Positions 1-10,857 of a stretch of 64,000 bases of DNA are shown here, in pieces (the first letter of the stretch is position 1; every line of letters starts with the position of its first letter). The stretch is taken from positions 1,736,001 to 1,800,000 of the forward strand of contig JAMWBK010000004.1 in the NCBI GenBank assembly GCA_029953675.1, written 5' to 3'. Origin of the DNA: Rhodosorus marinus (taxonomy: Eukaryota; Rhodophyta; Stylonematophyceae; Stylonematales; Stylonemataceae). The translations under genes were made by a program, and so were the position numbers. The notes under the pieces are model-generated. The model was not told the origin of the DNA, ran no database searches, and saw only the letters and a program-made list of their open reading frames with translations.

Positions 1-1309
1 ACGCCCGGAGTAGATTCTCACAAACGTAATGCTTCCAACGAATGGATCAGTTGCAATCTTGAACGCAAGCGCAGAGAAGGGTTCTTCTTCGTCACTGGGC
101 CTCGCGGTTTGAGCAGCCTCCGCATCTTCCTCGTCCGGGATGACTCCCTTGATAGCTTCAACGTCCGTGGGTGCCGGGAGGTAGTCAACGACAGCATCCA
201 GGAGTGGCTGAACACCCTTGTTCTTGAAAGCTGTACCGCACAGAACTGGGGTGAAGGCAAGGCTGCAGGTTCCCTTCCTGATGCACTTCTTCAGAGTTTC
301 GATGTCGGGCATCTCTCCCTCAAGGTAGGCCATAAGAACGTCATCGTCCTGCTCAACGGCAAGCTCAACCAGCTTCTCGCGCCATTCCTCGGCCTGTTCT
401 TTCATGTCCTCAGGGATGTCCACAACGTTGAACTTGGCACCGAGCGACTCTTCCTCCCAGATCAGGGCATTCATATTCACAAGGTCCACAACGCCGATGA
501 AGTCTGCCTCTGCCCCAATTGGCAGCTGAAGAGTGAGTGGAACAGCTCCAAGCATGCTCTCGATTTGCTCCACAGTTTGGTAGAAATTGGCACCAGTTCG
601 GTCCATCTTGTTTGAGAAGCACATACGTGGCACCTTGTACTTGTTCGCTTGACGCCACACGGTCTCAGTCTGGGGTTCTACTCCCGAGACGGAGTCAAAA
701 CAAGCAATGGCACCGTCCAGCACTCTGAGGGACCGCTCAACTTCCAGTGTAAAATCGACATGTCCAGGTGTGTCGATGATGTTAATTCTGTGATCATCCC
801 AAAATGTGGTTGTGGCAGCCGAAGTAATGGTAATTCCACGTTCCTGCTCCTGTTCCATCCAGTCCATAGTGGCTGCTCCGTCGTGAACTTCTCCGATCTT
901 GTATGATCGTCCGGTATAGTACAAAATACGCTCTGTGGTCGTCGTCTTCCCAGCGTCAATATGCGCCATGATACCAATGTTCCTGTACTGAGACAAGGGT
1001 GTTTCTTCGCCTTTCTCAGACACACCACCATCAGCCATCATCCTCACGACACGAGACTTCGAAACCCCGAATCTCGGTCCCGCGACGCGCGCAAGCGGTC
1101 CGGGCTGCGAGCTGCGGAGTCCGCTCCACTGCACCACAGAAAACAGAAAAACAAAACCAAGAACAGGCTCTCCTTGAGATATATGCTCGCGCATTAATAC
1201 CCCAGCGGAGAATTTAAATCAATCTCTTCAACCTTACCTGCGAAGAGCAGACAGCGGAGCTCGACTTGACGCTAAGGCCGAAAGCAGCCGACACAAATCC
1301 AGCGTCCAT
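1..1309 (-). CDS. Plastid translation elongation factor G (5' complete, 3' end beyond the window)
   Basis: GTPase that drives ribosomal translocation, of the bacterial/chloroplast type. Exon 1 is 1309-1238 (24 codons), then a GT-AG intron, and exon 2 runs from 1128 to the window edge. The join keeps frame. The mature part begins near '[20 protein letters not shown]' (P-loop AHIDAGKT), followed by the switch region '[12 protein letters not shown]', 'DTPGHVDF' (G3) and 'NKMDR' (G4). The first ~55 residues start [11 protein letters not shown] and are rich in S, A and R without acids beyond position 2, ending around '[11 protein letters not shown]'. This looks like a stromal transit peptide with an early Phe. 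No signal peptide precedes it, which argues for a primary plastid. Similarity is to chloroplast EF-G rather than mitochondrial EF-G (from memory of the family). About 340 residues of an expected ~750 are visible. Confidence 0.9.
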
Positions 1310-3064
1310 CTCGTCCGAAATGAAATTGCAGGCTATGCCAAACAACAAATCCAAGAAAGGAGAAAAATAAAACACAAACCAATACACACAAAATTTAGAC
1401 CTCTCAAATCCTCTCTAACCTGAAAGGATCCTACCCACACTCTCCTTCCTCCCCACTAGCCCATCATTTTCCCCTCCACAAAAAGTTGGGCACCTACTCC
1501 GTCCCACTACCAACAAAAAAAATCCGTAAAAAACCCACTCAGGAACTATTATAAAATCCCGTCCATAAACTATTAAAAAACCTCAAGTAACACAAAAAAA
1601 TTTCTTAAAAACAAACAACTTCTCTCTCCCCTTTCTCGCAGGGGGGGGGGGGGTGGTATCAGACCTACCCCCCCTCCTTCCCCCCGCCAACACGAGAAAA
1701 CTAAGCCACCAAAAATCTCAGAAAACCGTTCGTGCGCTACCGCAGAAATCGTTTTGGCCGACGTGAAAAGGAAATATTGAGACGGATCCAGAAAAAAAGC
1801 CAAAATTTAAAAAGTCTAGTACATGTTTCTTAAATAATTTCAGCATTTACTTTATCTCAGGTTAAAGCCCATACAGATTTTTCCACGTGTCTGGTATAGA
1901 CGCGTGGCGTTTTATTATTAGCTTATCGTTTCCGTCGACGAGCTTCGATGAAATAGCGCTTTGTGGAGATCAAGAAATATTTTTTGCAAATGGAAAATAG
2001 ATTGTTTTTCTGAAATATTTTCTTACTATTCGATAGGGCACGATATGTGATTAATGCACCCCACCCCCACCTACCCCCCCTACATCATCCCATCTTTCCA
2101 CTCCGGGGGGTCTAGAAATCCAGTTCCTCAATGTAGAGTGGGACCCAGGTTTGAGAGGATGAAGACCGGGGGTAGATTAAGGGGATAATTCTTATCCAAT
2201 GTGAAAATATTTTAATAATATGAAAAGAAAAGGATCGAGCTTTAAAAATCCAACTATTTTTATACCAGAAATGTCAGTTGACTGATTTGAACCGATCCTT
2301 ATTTGTACACATGATTTTGAGGATGGGATTCTCCGCAGATTCCTAGATGAAACCGGTCAACCCCCTACCTCAAGCGTGGGGACCGCGCGGACCTGTTTAC
2401 ATGAAAATGGCAATCACAATCTCGAGATGGGAAGGAAGGAATTGAATCAGGGTTGAGAAGGGGGTTGAAGTTCGCGACTTCATCGATGCAAAATCTTGTT
2501 TAATAACAAAAAATAGAAGACTCTGACTATCCGGCCGGATTCTGGATCCTCGTTGGAAAGGGGGTGAAGAGCAGAGCTCGATTATGTACCGCGAGGGTAA
2601 GGGGTGGAGTCCAGAAAGGGTTAAAGTAATCATATTTTAGATGGGTTGACGTCGATTCGCAGCTGGAAAGGCGTGTTCTGTACTCGCAGGGTCACCTTCG
2701 TGTTAAATGCGGAGTTTTGGATAGTCTTTTGCACATTGCTAATCTAGTACGGTTTGTACTAGTGTACTAGGGAACTGCGTACAGCTTTGCTGTTGGAAAC
2801 GGATGCAAGTCCCAAGCACGGACGCGGGATCTGCAATACGTGCGTTTGGTGCAGCTATTCCTGAATAGCCGGCCTGTACTGCACGCCGTGAAAACGATGG
2901 AATCTGTCCTAGAAAGTCAACAGTAGCGCTGTCACGTGAAGCATGGCTATAGATTCGCAGTTGATTCGGGTGGCGGATGCCTGCTCGAAGAGGAGGATGT
3001 GCTGGTTCACATTCTGCTGCTTACTGCAAAGCCAGCTTCTTTCAACAACAATTTAGTTTGAGCC
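1310..3064. other. Intergenic, no gene seen
   Basis: AT-rich spacer with stop codons in all frames and no ORF I recognise. It holds a C-rich stretch at 1431-1478 (G-rich on the EF-G sense strand), a run of 13 G at 1641-1653, and C-rich patches near 2060-2110. It probably includes the EF-G promoter and debris downstream of the retroelement relic. Confidence 0.6.
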
Positions 3065-4060
3065 TATCTACCCTGAAGAGCGGAAACGGAGACGCTGATT
3101 ACGCGCGCCCAACAACAAAGCAGCATTCGAACGCCAGAGGCGCAGGGACAGCTCCGCGAGGAGGCTGTTAAAGGCGCTGGCGAAGTCCACGGAGAGTGTC
3201 CCCATCGAGGCATCACATAGATTGTCCAAGCGATGGATGCGCGTCACAAGTTCGCAACCACCCGTATGCCCAACCCCTACCTGCGTCAGGCCAAAAAAGC
3301 CGCGCGCCGTCTCAGCAGAGAGGCGCGCGGCTTTTTTGGCCTGGACGGTAAGCGACTGGGTAACTTGCGAGCGCCTCGCCCATGCCGATGGGTGGGGTGA
3401 GGGCGGCGCCACGGAATGACCAGGTTTGGACAAAAAGACAAGCTGGGATTGCGAAATCAAATTCCAAGCCACCGTACACAGCGCATCGCCATTGACCAAG
3501 GCCTCTACTACCCGTGCGAGGACATCGAGACCCTCCTCGCCCAGCCATTGGAACAGCGAAGCCCGGAAGCACCAGGAGCGCGGCCCTTCGGGGCAGACTC
3601 CATGAGAGCGGGTACCTCGTCAGGCCGAACAAACATCCGTCCTGTACCGGGAAACGATTCAACGTAGGAGTCCAAGACAGACTGGAACCCAAGAGTTCCA
3701 ATCCACATCGCTTGCCGGGGACAGCCCAGCGACCGCTTCAGCAAGCTCGGTCTGGAAGGGCTCAACGGTAGCCTTGCGACCGAAAAATAGCCGCCCCGCG
3801 CCGAACATCTCCCTGGACCACAGCCTTTTTGCCCTGGCCTGCTTACGAGGCGAGAAGAAGATGAAGGGGAAGCCAAAGGCGCAGAAGGACTCGAAAGGTA
3901 CATTTTGGATTCCAATCAAAGTTCCCGCGAGAAACAGCTGAACCTTCCGCTTGATGGGACACGGATCGCGACCCTTGGAGGGCGCAAGCACGAAGCGGGA
4001 AAAACAAATAAAAGTTCCAACACAGCTCCGACCCAGGGTGATCCGACACTCCATGACAAG
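3065..4060 (-). pseudogene. Degenerate non-LTR-type reverse transcriptase fragment
   Basis: Read on the minus strand, several frames together give a recognisable retroelement RT order. There is a Pro/Phe-rich region near 3860-3950 ('FGFPFIFFSPRKQ'), then 'PKGRAPGASGL' (~3560-3595). After a frameshift at about 3552-3560 comes 'FQWLGEEGLDVLARVVEAL', then 'QVGVGHTGGCE' (~3250-3280), and then the catalytic A-box 'SVDFASAFNS' (~3165-3195) with its Asp and the AFNS signature. Behind AFNS the alignment decays and stops. No second catalytic box (YxDD) is visible downstream, so the element is truncated as well as frameshifted. The region is GC-richer than its flanks, which fits an insertion. Family assignment is from motifs only. 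Confidence 0.65.
3287..3343. repeat. Perfect 22-bp inverted repeat (hairpin)
   Basis: Arms 3287-3308 and 3322-3343 are exact reverse complements (22 of 22) around a 13-nt loop. The stem has a GC-rich core and an A6/T6 block. It lies inside the reverse-transcriptase relic, just upstream (in RT sense) of the GVG-GG-E motif. Confidence 0.9.
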
Positions 4061-4485
4061 AAAATCTGACAAGAAAGAAACCGCCTCTCCGCTTCCTTCT
4101 CCGTTTCCGCCAGTCGTCTTGCTGGGATTTCAAATGTGAAGCTATTTTCTCCTGACGGTCTGGGTTGGTTATGTAGTTGAGGTAGCCTTGCGCATAAGTT
4201 GCACCCGTTTTCTTGTACTCGCAAGGTCATTGCGTCAGCAGAGTCGAACACAAGTTAGCGGCTTCACGAGTTGCCGGAAGAGTGGAAAAAACTCGGATTT
4301 GTGGAAGTGACTGTCATTTTCATGAATCCCGAAACGGCCTGAATCCTTGCTTGAACGAATCTTTATTTACACATTTTCTATTTGCATTGTTTCCAGTCTC
4401 CTAGTCGCCCTCCTCAAAAGGACTCCCCAAGGTTTCGCCCTTCCTCCGTGCCCAGCGGAACACAAGCTATCACTCTAGCCGGCAG

Positions 4486-6885
4486 TCATCCAGTCAACCT
4501 GGTCTGAGTCGAACACGTTGACGCAGTGGCAGCAGAGGCGAGCGCTTCCCAAGCACTCAAATCTCCCTCAAATGTCGAGTTGAAGGTAGCGAAAACCTTC
4601 CGCGCCACAGTTCGATTTGGTTCTGGCAGATACTCGATGATTTTGTTCACTATCGCCGGGTTTGTAACATCGCACAATTGGATTTCTGCAGCTGCATCTC
4701 CGAATATGAGGCCACCATCCATTGATCGAATGATTTCAAGTAAACAAATGCCGAGAGCTGACGCCGATAGAATATCCACAGATTCCCCCAGGGTCGGTAT
4801 ATTAATAAAGATTGAAGATATCTCCTCGCGCGGGGTTGTTTCATCGAACTTAGAAGGGTCCAATCGAGACAACAACTTGCAAAGCAGAAGCAAAGGCTCG
4901 GGAAGGTGTTCCTCTTCACTCGGATATTGCTCGAGCATCGTTTCCAGTGAGCTGCCAAGGAAGCTGCAATTGAGAAATGCCGACTCGACATCTAAAGTCT
5001 TAGGAAATGCGTTCCTCACGTTGATTTTCAACTTGGACGTCAAGGGGAACGCTTGAGAGCTCAATCCATTAACCGAGTAACCTCGGTCTTCGAAGAGCTC
5101 GCTATTTCTTGTGAGATTTGCCGTAACGGAAAGCTTCACTACACTTGCCGCTGGAAGAGTACCTTGAACTGGTTCCACTGTCAACCAGTCCGGCACCTCC
5201 TCAAGGTCAACCTCAAACTCGACCGGGACTATCCCTTCGTTGGACAAAACGGTACTTTCGACAGGATGATAGCCAAGTTGTACCATTTCCAAATTGATCC
5301 TGTGCGGCGTCAGGTCGAGCTTCGGCAGCAGCTTTCTATGTATCTCGGAGAATACGTTAGCTCTCTTATCCTGGTCCAACTTCGAGGCTGTAACGTTAAA
5401 CACAGCCGAGACGGGACGGTGATCTGAACCAAAGACCTCGTGCCTTCTGTACGAATCCAACTCCGCGAGAAACTGTAATCTAAAATTCTCCGCCCCGTCT
5501 GTGGCTGAATCGGTACTTGTCTTTTCATCGTATTTCTCATGTATTTTCCACAAGATCCTATCCGTCCACGCGGGCGTCCTCGGCGTCTGCGATTCGGTCC
5601 CAACGTCATAGCCCACTTCGTGCTTGTTACACTTATACGTCGGTGGGAACGAAATTTTCCCCTCCTTAAAGTTCAAGAATGCCCCATGCGCACTTTTCAA
5701 TGCTTGGTTGAGCTGATCATGCTTGAGCAAAGTTTCCCAGTCTTCGGCCTCAACGCTGCGGACGACATCTTCGAGCGGCAGATCGAGACGATAGTTGAGA
5801 TCTCCGAGCCAGACCACCAAGTCCTGATCTGGGATAGTGATGGTGCTCTCGTTGGCGAACAAAAGCGCGGAAAGATTGGAATACTGAGCCTTCTCCTCTG
5901 TGAACACAATTCTGCGTAGCACCTCGCTGAAATCTTGGTTACGACGGGACACATTTTCCTGGTGCGCAGCTAGGTGACACGCTACGAAGCAAAAGGTGGA
6001 CTCGTAGATCTGCATTCGACTAGCGATAGCGCCTTTGTTGCCTCCTTTGTACATGAATCCAGTCCCGACCTCTGTTGTCATGACACCCTTGACAGCGTTT
6101 TCGTGTTTAGCCCTGACAAAAACCAGAAGCAAGATCCCCACCATTTGTCTAGCGCAAACACATACATAGTCACCCACCGTCTTCAAGGTCTTTTCAATGT
6201 GGGCGGTCCAATCTCTTCCCTTTGAGGAGTCCGTAGTCATGGCTCCCATACCAACTAACGGCTGTACCTCTTCAATCCCAATTGCGAACACGTCATAGTC
6301 ACAGTTGTCAGCTGACAGCCAATCGCTCAAATCTGCTTCCGGTTCACTACCCCCAACGTTCCACGTTCCACTAAAAATCTTGAGGCTAACGGGTGTGACG
6401 TACTCAGGCCTCCTATCAAGAATTTGCTGCTGAGCCCAAAACCGTCTCCCTTGTGCAGTAGCTAAAAGTTCTATTTCCTTCTGATCCCTATCGATGAAGG
6501 AGCGCAGATCCCTTCCGGGAGAATTTGGTTGCAAGTCTCCGGGGCTCGATAAGTTCCGTGACTCGAACGTGAACCTTTGCGCATTTTCATCAGCTATTGA
6601 CAAGAAATGGCTTGGTCGTCCATTTTCTCCTTCGAAAGAGGTCGTAATAACTCGAAGGGACCTGAAATCTACTTTCCGTAAACTGACGTCTTCCGCCTCA
6701 TCCTTCTCCGTTACTACCGAGTGTTTCGATGACTCCTTGCTACTTTGCATGGAGTTATTACTGAATGGTTCCATACCGGCCAGGCGTCTCTTAAGCTTCA
6801 AATTACCAGGCGCTTCCACAGCATCTTGCTCAAAGCGGACACTCTCCACAGAGTCCTCCAACTGCACAGAACGGAATTCCTCCAT
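4486..6885 (-). CDS. OCRL/INPP5B-like inositol polyphosphate 5-phosphatase with ASH and RhoGAP-like domains
   Basis: Single-exon protein of 799 residues. It removes the 5-phosphate from phosphoinositides such as PI(4,5)P2, typically on endosomal and Golgi membranes. Residues ~1-165 are variable. The catalytic domain is at ~168-500, starting 'FSGTWNVGG', with the family signatures 'WLGDLNYRL' and 'PAWTDRILW' and the terminal 'GSDHRPV'. Residues ~510-620 look like an ASH beta domain ('VPVEFEVDLEEVPDWLTVEP'). The last ~170 residues resemble the RhoGAP-like domain of OCRL ('LPEPLLLLCKLL') but show no obvious arginine finger. I chose the ATG at 6885 (MEEFRSVQ). The longer upstream reading frame only adds a poly-Val run from a TTG microsatellite and has no ATG. 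ASH-RhoGAP architecture is typical of animals and amoebae; land-plant 5-phosphatases usually lack it. Confidence 0.9.
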   Translation of the reverse strand: MEEFRSVQLEDSVESVRFEQDAVEAPGNLKLKRRLAGMEPFSNNSMQSSKESSKHSVVTEKDEAEDVSLRKVDFRSLRVITTSFEGENGRPSHFLSIADENAQRFTFESRNLSSPGDLQPNSPGRDLRSFIDRDQKEIELLATAQGRRFWAQQQILDRRPEYVTPVSLKIFSGTWNVGGSEPEADLSDWLSADNCDYDVFAIGIEEVQPLVGMGAMTTDSSKGRDWTAHIEKTLKTVGDYVCVCARQMVGILLLVFVRAKHENAVKGVMTTEVGTGFMYKGGNKGAIASRMQIYESTFCFVACHLAAHQENVSRRNQDFSEVLRRIVFTEEKAQYSNLSALLFANESTITIPDQDLVVWLGDLNYRLDLPLEDVVRSVEAEDWETLLKHDQLNQALKSAHGAFLNFKEGKISFPPTYKCNKHEVGYDVGTESQTPRTPAWTDRILWKIHEKYDEKTSTDSATDGAENFRLQFLAELDSYRRHEVFGSDHRPVSAVFNVTASKLDQDKRANVFSEIHRKLLPKLDLTPHRINLEMVQLGYHPVESTVLSNEGIVPVEFEVDLEEVPDWLTVEPVQGTLPAASVVKLSVTANLTRNSELFEDRGYSVNGLSSQAFPLTSKLKINVRNAFPKTLDVESAFLNCSFLGSSLETMLEQYPSEEEHLPEPLLLLCKLLSRLDPSKFDETTPREEISSIFINIPTLGESVDILSASALGICLLEIIRSMDGGLIFGDAAAEIQLCDVTNPAIVNKIIEYLPEPNRTVARKVFATFNSTFEGDLSAWEALASAATASTCSTQTRLTG

Positions 6886-6920
6886 AACCCACACGACAAC
6901 GACAACAACAACAACAACCA
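6886..6920. repeat. TTG/AAC trinucleotide microsatellite in the 5' leader
   Basis: Imperfect (AAC)n on the plus strand, read as TTG/GTC repeats on the minus strand, directly upstream of the 5-phosphatase start codon. It keeps that frame open upstream as a Val run, which can mislead start calling. Confidence 0.85.
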
Positions 6921-8820
6921 CCCTCAACTAACACCAGACAGGGACCAAAACCTACAACCTCCGAACCTTTCCCTTCCTCCATGAGTCCCTCAAGGAGGAC
7001 ACGAACGAGCAAGTCCTCCAAATTATATAACATACAACTTCAGTATCAGAATTCAAAAACCAAACGGTCCCCTCCCGCCCTCCTCTCAAAGATAAAAGCT
7101 TTCACCTCCATCCTTACTTATCATAGATTCTGTACCTAAAGCCTAGGAAATTTTTTTCAGTCCACCTCTTCACCAACCCACCCTTACCCACGCACCCTCC
7201 CCTCCTTCCCTTGCCACGCCAAGACTACTTCCCCCTCCCCCACATCATCGCATACACAATATTTCCAGTCCTTTAAAAACTCCCCTTCTCATCTTCCCGA
7301 CACAAAAACCTAAAAAGAAATAAAAATTTCCCTATATCATCACACTCAAGTCCACTTCCAATCCAATTTAACCAACTATTCCCATTCTCCATTTAACAAT
7401 TTTCAAAAAACATTACTATTTCATCCAATCAAACGTAACGATGCACAGAAATATTAACCAAAAACAATTTCAAATCAATTATATATCATGAGGTTCCGCA
7501 AACATTATTGTTAACAAACAAGCACCAAAAAACCAAAAAGGGGGGGGGTATGGAGCTACCATACAACTAGCTGTTATTTATATTTTTTTCAAAACCGAAG
7601 AAGTGCTCTGCACGAGCTGAACATGCGGTTTTAGACGAAATCGAGCAAAATAAGGTATATTTCAGCAAAATTGACCTTGAAAATAAATAGTTTTTGAGAA
7701 CGTTCGAAGGTATCTACAGAAAAATATTGGCAAAATACATTGTTCAGTATAACGAAGGTACCTAAGGAGTTATCTATAACAAATTTTCTTTCTTTCATGA
7801 TTTCCGCGGATTATCAACACCCCCCTCCCCCCCTTACCCCTACAATTCCCAACTTATCAGTTTTTTATATCTGATTTACTGATCATGTTTCGAATGCACC
7901 TTGAAATTGGAACTTTTATTGTAAAGGGGTTTCCAAAAATGGGGTTACTTATTTCACGTGTCAGAGCATATGGTTTGATTTTAATAGGGGTAGTTGAACC
8001 TATAAGGAAAAATCCAGAATCGATTCTCGGAGCCCGTCAAACGATTGTTGAAGAAATAAAGTTTGGCTTAAAATAATTTTTTATACAAATCTTTCATGGA
8101 TTTGTCAACGTGTAAAAGAGGTACAGAAAATTTTCTTAAAGGATGTCTCAGATATCTCTCCTTCTTTACCCCTGGGATTTTGATCGAGAATGGTTGACTT
8201 ATTTAGGTGGGTGTGGGGCGTCGTGTTGTTGGCGGTATTGATGACGGTCTTAATTCAGGTTTCTGGTTACTACTGGGTACGAAGTGCGGAGCAACCCGGA
8301 GCTGACAGGGTTTTGGTGGAGAATCGGGTCTGCAAATCTCTGCCGCGCAGAGGATGAAGGACTGTTTCGAGGGGAGCTTTCTATATTTAGAAAAAGAAGG
8401 AGAGGAAGTTCCGGTTGCTGTCGTTATCTTCGGATTATTTGGGCTGCCCACTCAAGTTCCTTCATCCTTAGTAGAGTGGAGATGGCAAGCTGGCGGCCAG
8501 ACGTATACGTGAAAAAGTTGGGCGCGCCGCGATCGCCGGGATTGTTTTCGAGAATATCTAACTATAGTAGCTGTGACGGCTTGATGGAGAACGCATTTTG
8601 ACATCGAGGACTTATTGCGGAGGGGGGGGGTGTTGCTTCTGCCTTAACCATGATCTAATAGTTTTTTTTGAGACCGAGAACGTCTCTAGATCTCCTCTGG
8701 GTCGCTGAATCAGAACACGAATTCAGGTTCTTCTGACTGCGGTTGCGTTAATAGCTCCGCTAGAAGTGTCAGGAGAGAGCATGGTCTTGGACTGTACAGA
8801 GGACTGTAGCAGGATTGCTA

Positions 8821-8852
8821 AGCGGTCACAGGATGGATATCCTGTGACCGCT
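8821..8852. repeat. Perfect 14-bp inverted repeat with 4-nt loop
   Basis: Arms 8821-8834 and 8839-8852 are exact reverse complements around GGAT. It lies in non-coding DNA about 2 kb upstream of tRNase Z. It could be a foldback or a protein-binding palindrome. Confidence 0.85.
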
Positions 8853-10265
8853 CGCGGTCGCATTACTTGTGGGCTCCTGCCTGGGCTATAAATAGGTCCA
8901 GCTCCGAGCACGGAGGGTTCCAAAACCTTCCCCCCCCCCCCCACAATGGTAATGAGCAGCTAGCTACACTATGAAGAGGCCTTGTGAAGTCTGTGCACAA
9001 CTGTGCAAGGATACACATCCCGACTGGATTGTGCACGTTACCCAAACCTCCGTGGCCTCACAAGAATGGTAGCCACTCGACTTCAATATTTGTCACGCAG
9101 CTTTTTGTGGTAGTAACTTAATCTCCGTTGAAATGATGAGGAAGATGTCATTCACATTGTTGATTCCTACTCCTTGGATGACCTCGTACAATTGCTTCGT
9201 GCTTCGAGTGATCGGACACTACTTAGCCCAAGCCGATGTCTTCTCTAAGCAAATTGCGGTATACGAAAACATTATGGCAAGAGATAGACGCACCTCCATA
9301 AACAGCCTCAGGTACGGATGCTTGGGTTCCAGCTGGATAAGTCCGCTCCTTGCCACGGATCCACTAACAGGCTGAGCCCCTGACACCTGGTTCTTTCCTG
9401 ATCACCCATACGCATGCTCCAAAGCAGCCTCTTTGGACTCTATTCGGAGGTGTGCGACACTCCCACGATTGATTCCATCTCATCATAATCGTTCGATGTT
9501 GTACTTCCGTTTGCTCTTGGAAGCAAAGATAGTAGAGGCGCCGGTAAGCAGACTAGTAATTTACTTACATTGCTAGTCTGCTTTACACGAGAGCTCGTGA
9601 ACTACGAGAGGCTGGGACCATGAACTGCAGCATATCCTTTTCCGTCGCTCCAACAATTCCAACACTCTACTGACAGTGCTCTTCTGTTCAGTCAGTCCAC
9701 CGGCATGGACAGCTGCCGTTAAATGTTTCAGTGTCATCACTGGGGCGCTAGCACTCAACGTATAATGCGATCGGAAAGGACGAGTCGGTCGTCTTTTTTC
9801 ATCCGTTCTGAAGATCCATTCCACAAGTTCCAGCAGGGAGGACTTATCAGACAAACTGGCAAACTTGTGCGGATAGATTTTTCCAGCTGGAGGGGGAACG
9901 CGTCATCTCCTTTTCCGGCTGACGGCAAGCTCATCAATTTCTGAAGCCTTTGAGTATTCCAAACCTTTGCAAAACTCAAACGTTCATCGGAAGAGTTGTC
10001 ATCTGGGTCAGTCAATTTAGAACTTCTGGCTTGCGACAACGACGATAAACCAGTCGGAAGAGAATTGTTGGGAATAGAGACCAAGCATTGAATTTCTCCA
10101 AGCGCATATCGGAAATAATTGCTGAGCGGACATTTCGGCTTGAAAGCCATCAACTTCCCTCGTTGGGATAAATTTGTAAGTGATCGCAAGCGAAAGCACC
10201 CCCTCATCTTTTCCGGTAGAGAAAAGCTGGATTAAGTAAAAGCCTTCGTTTTGCTGTTCGGGCAC

Positions 10266-10650
10266 CTTCACCACCAGGAAAAAAGGTTTGCGCAGAGCCT
10301 TTTTCCAGACCTGAAAATCCTAGTCGACAGTCGGCGAACCTCCGCGGTGGATTAGACGAATCACCAGGACGGCGTGCGGGGTGTATTTGTGTGTTGGCAG
10401 CTGGGCCTCTTTTCTTGGTACTGGCTATCTTTCCTATTCCTTACTTTCCTGGAAGGAAAGTGGTGCTCAGAGTCTTCTTTGGAAAATTTGGGCAACTTAA
10501 CCTCCTGGAAAAGCCTTGCGTAGAGAATTTTTCAATACTTGAAAATCCTTGCCGACGGTGGGTTGGAAGTGGAGTTGTCGCAAGGGCGCCGTGTTGGGCG
10601 TGTGGGCAGCTGGCCGTTGCTCTACTGGCTACTCCTTCTTTATTGAAAGG
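10266..10650 (+). repeat. Diverged direct duplication (~200-bp unit) upstream of tRNase Z
   Basis: Two copies, about 10266-10450 and 10480-10650, share blocks such as TGAAAATCCT followed by a GTCGAC/GCCGAC core, then a TGTGTTGGCAGCTGG / CGTGTGGGCAGCTGG block, then a pyrimidine-rich end. Many substitutions and small gaps make this an old duplication. Open frames across it look like noise. Confidence 0.5.
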
Positions 10651-10857
10651 ATTTTTCTTCTTTTTCTTTGCTTCGGGTCGGATTGAAGTTTTGGAAGTCG
10701 CAAAGAACAGGCTCAAGTCGAACTCGGGCGTGGTTCTTTTATTTTCTTCCGATCAGAACGTCACTTCGACGCGCTGGTTGTTTTTTGGTTTGGCTTGGTG
10801 GCGGTTCTTTTTGGGTGTCTTCAGGGCGTATGCTGTGGGTGCGGAGATCTGTGAGGG

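Larger units (their letters stand above)
6921..10857. other. Long intergenic region with unassigned ORFs
   Basis: C-rich tracts at 7061-7085 and 7171-7245 are G-rich on the 5-phosphatase sense strand. The DNA to ~8200 is AT-rich without credible ORFs. There is a G run at ~8621, a run of 13 C at 8930-8942, and an imperfect inverted repeat near 9542-9584 (arms of 11+ bp). On the minus strand 9573-10274 carries three overlapping open stretches in different frames. They could be exons or a decayed gene, but I recognise no domain and found no convincing splice path. A diverged duplication occupies 10266-10650. Confidence 0.5.

Noticed and set aside
6886-6927. Upstream poly-Val start of the 5-phosphatase
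   Set aside because: It depends on a TTG start within a microsatellite; the first ATG is at 6885.
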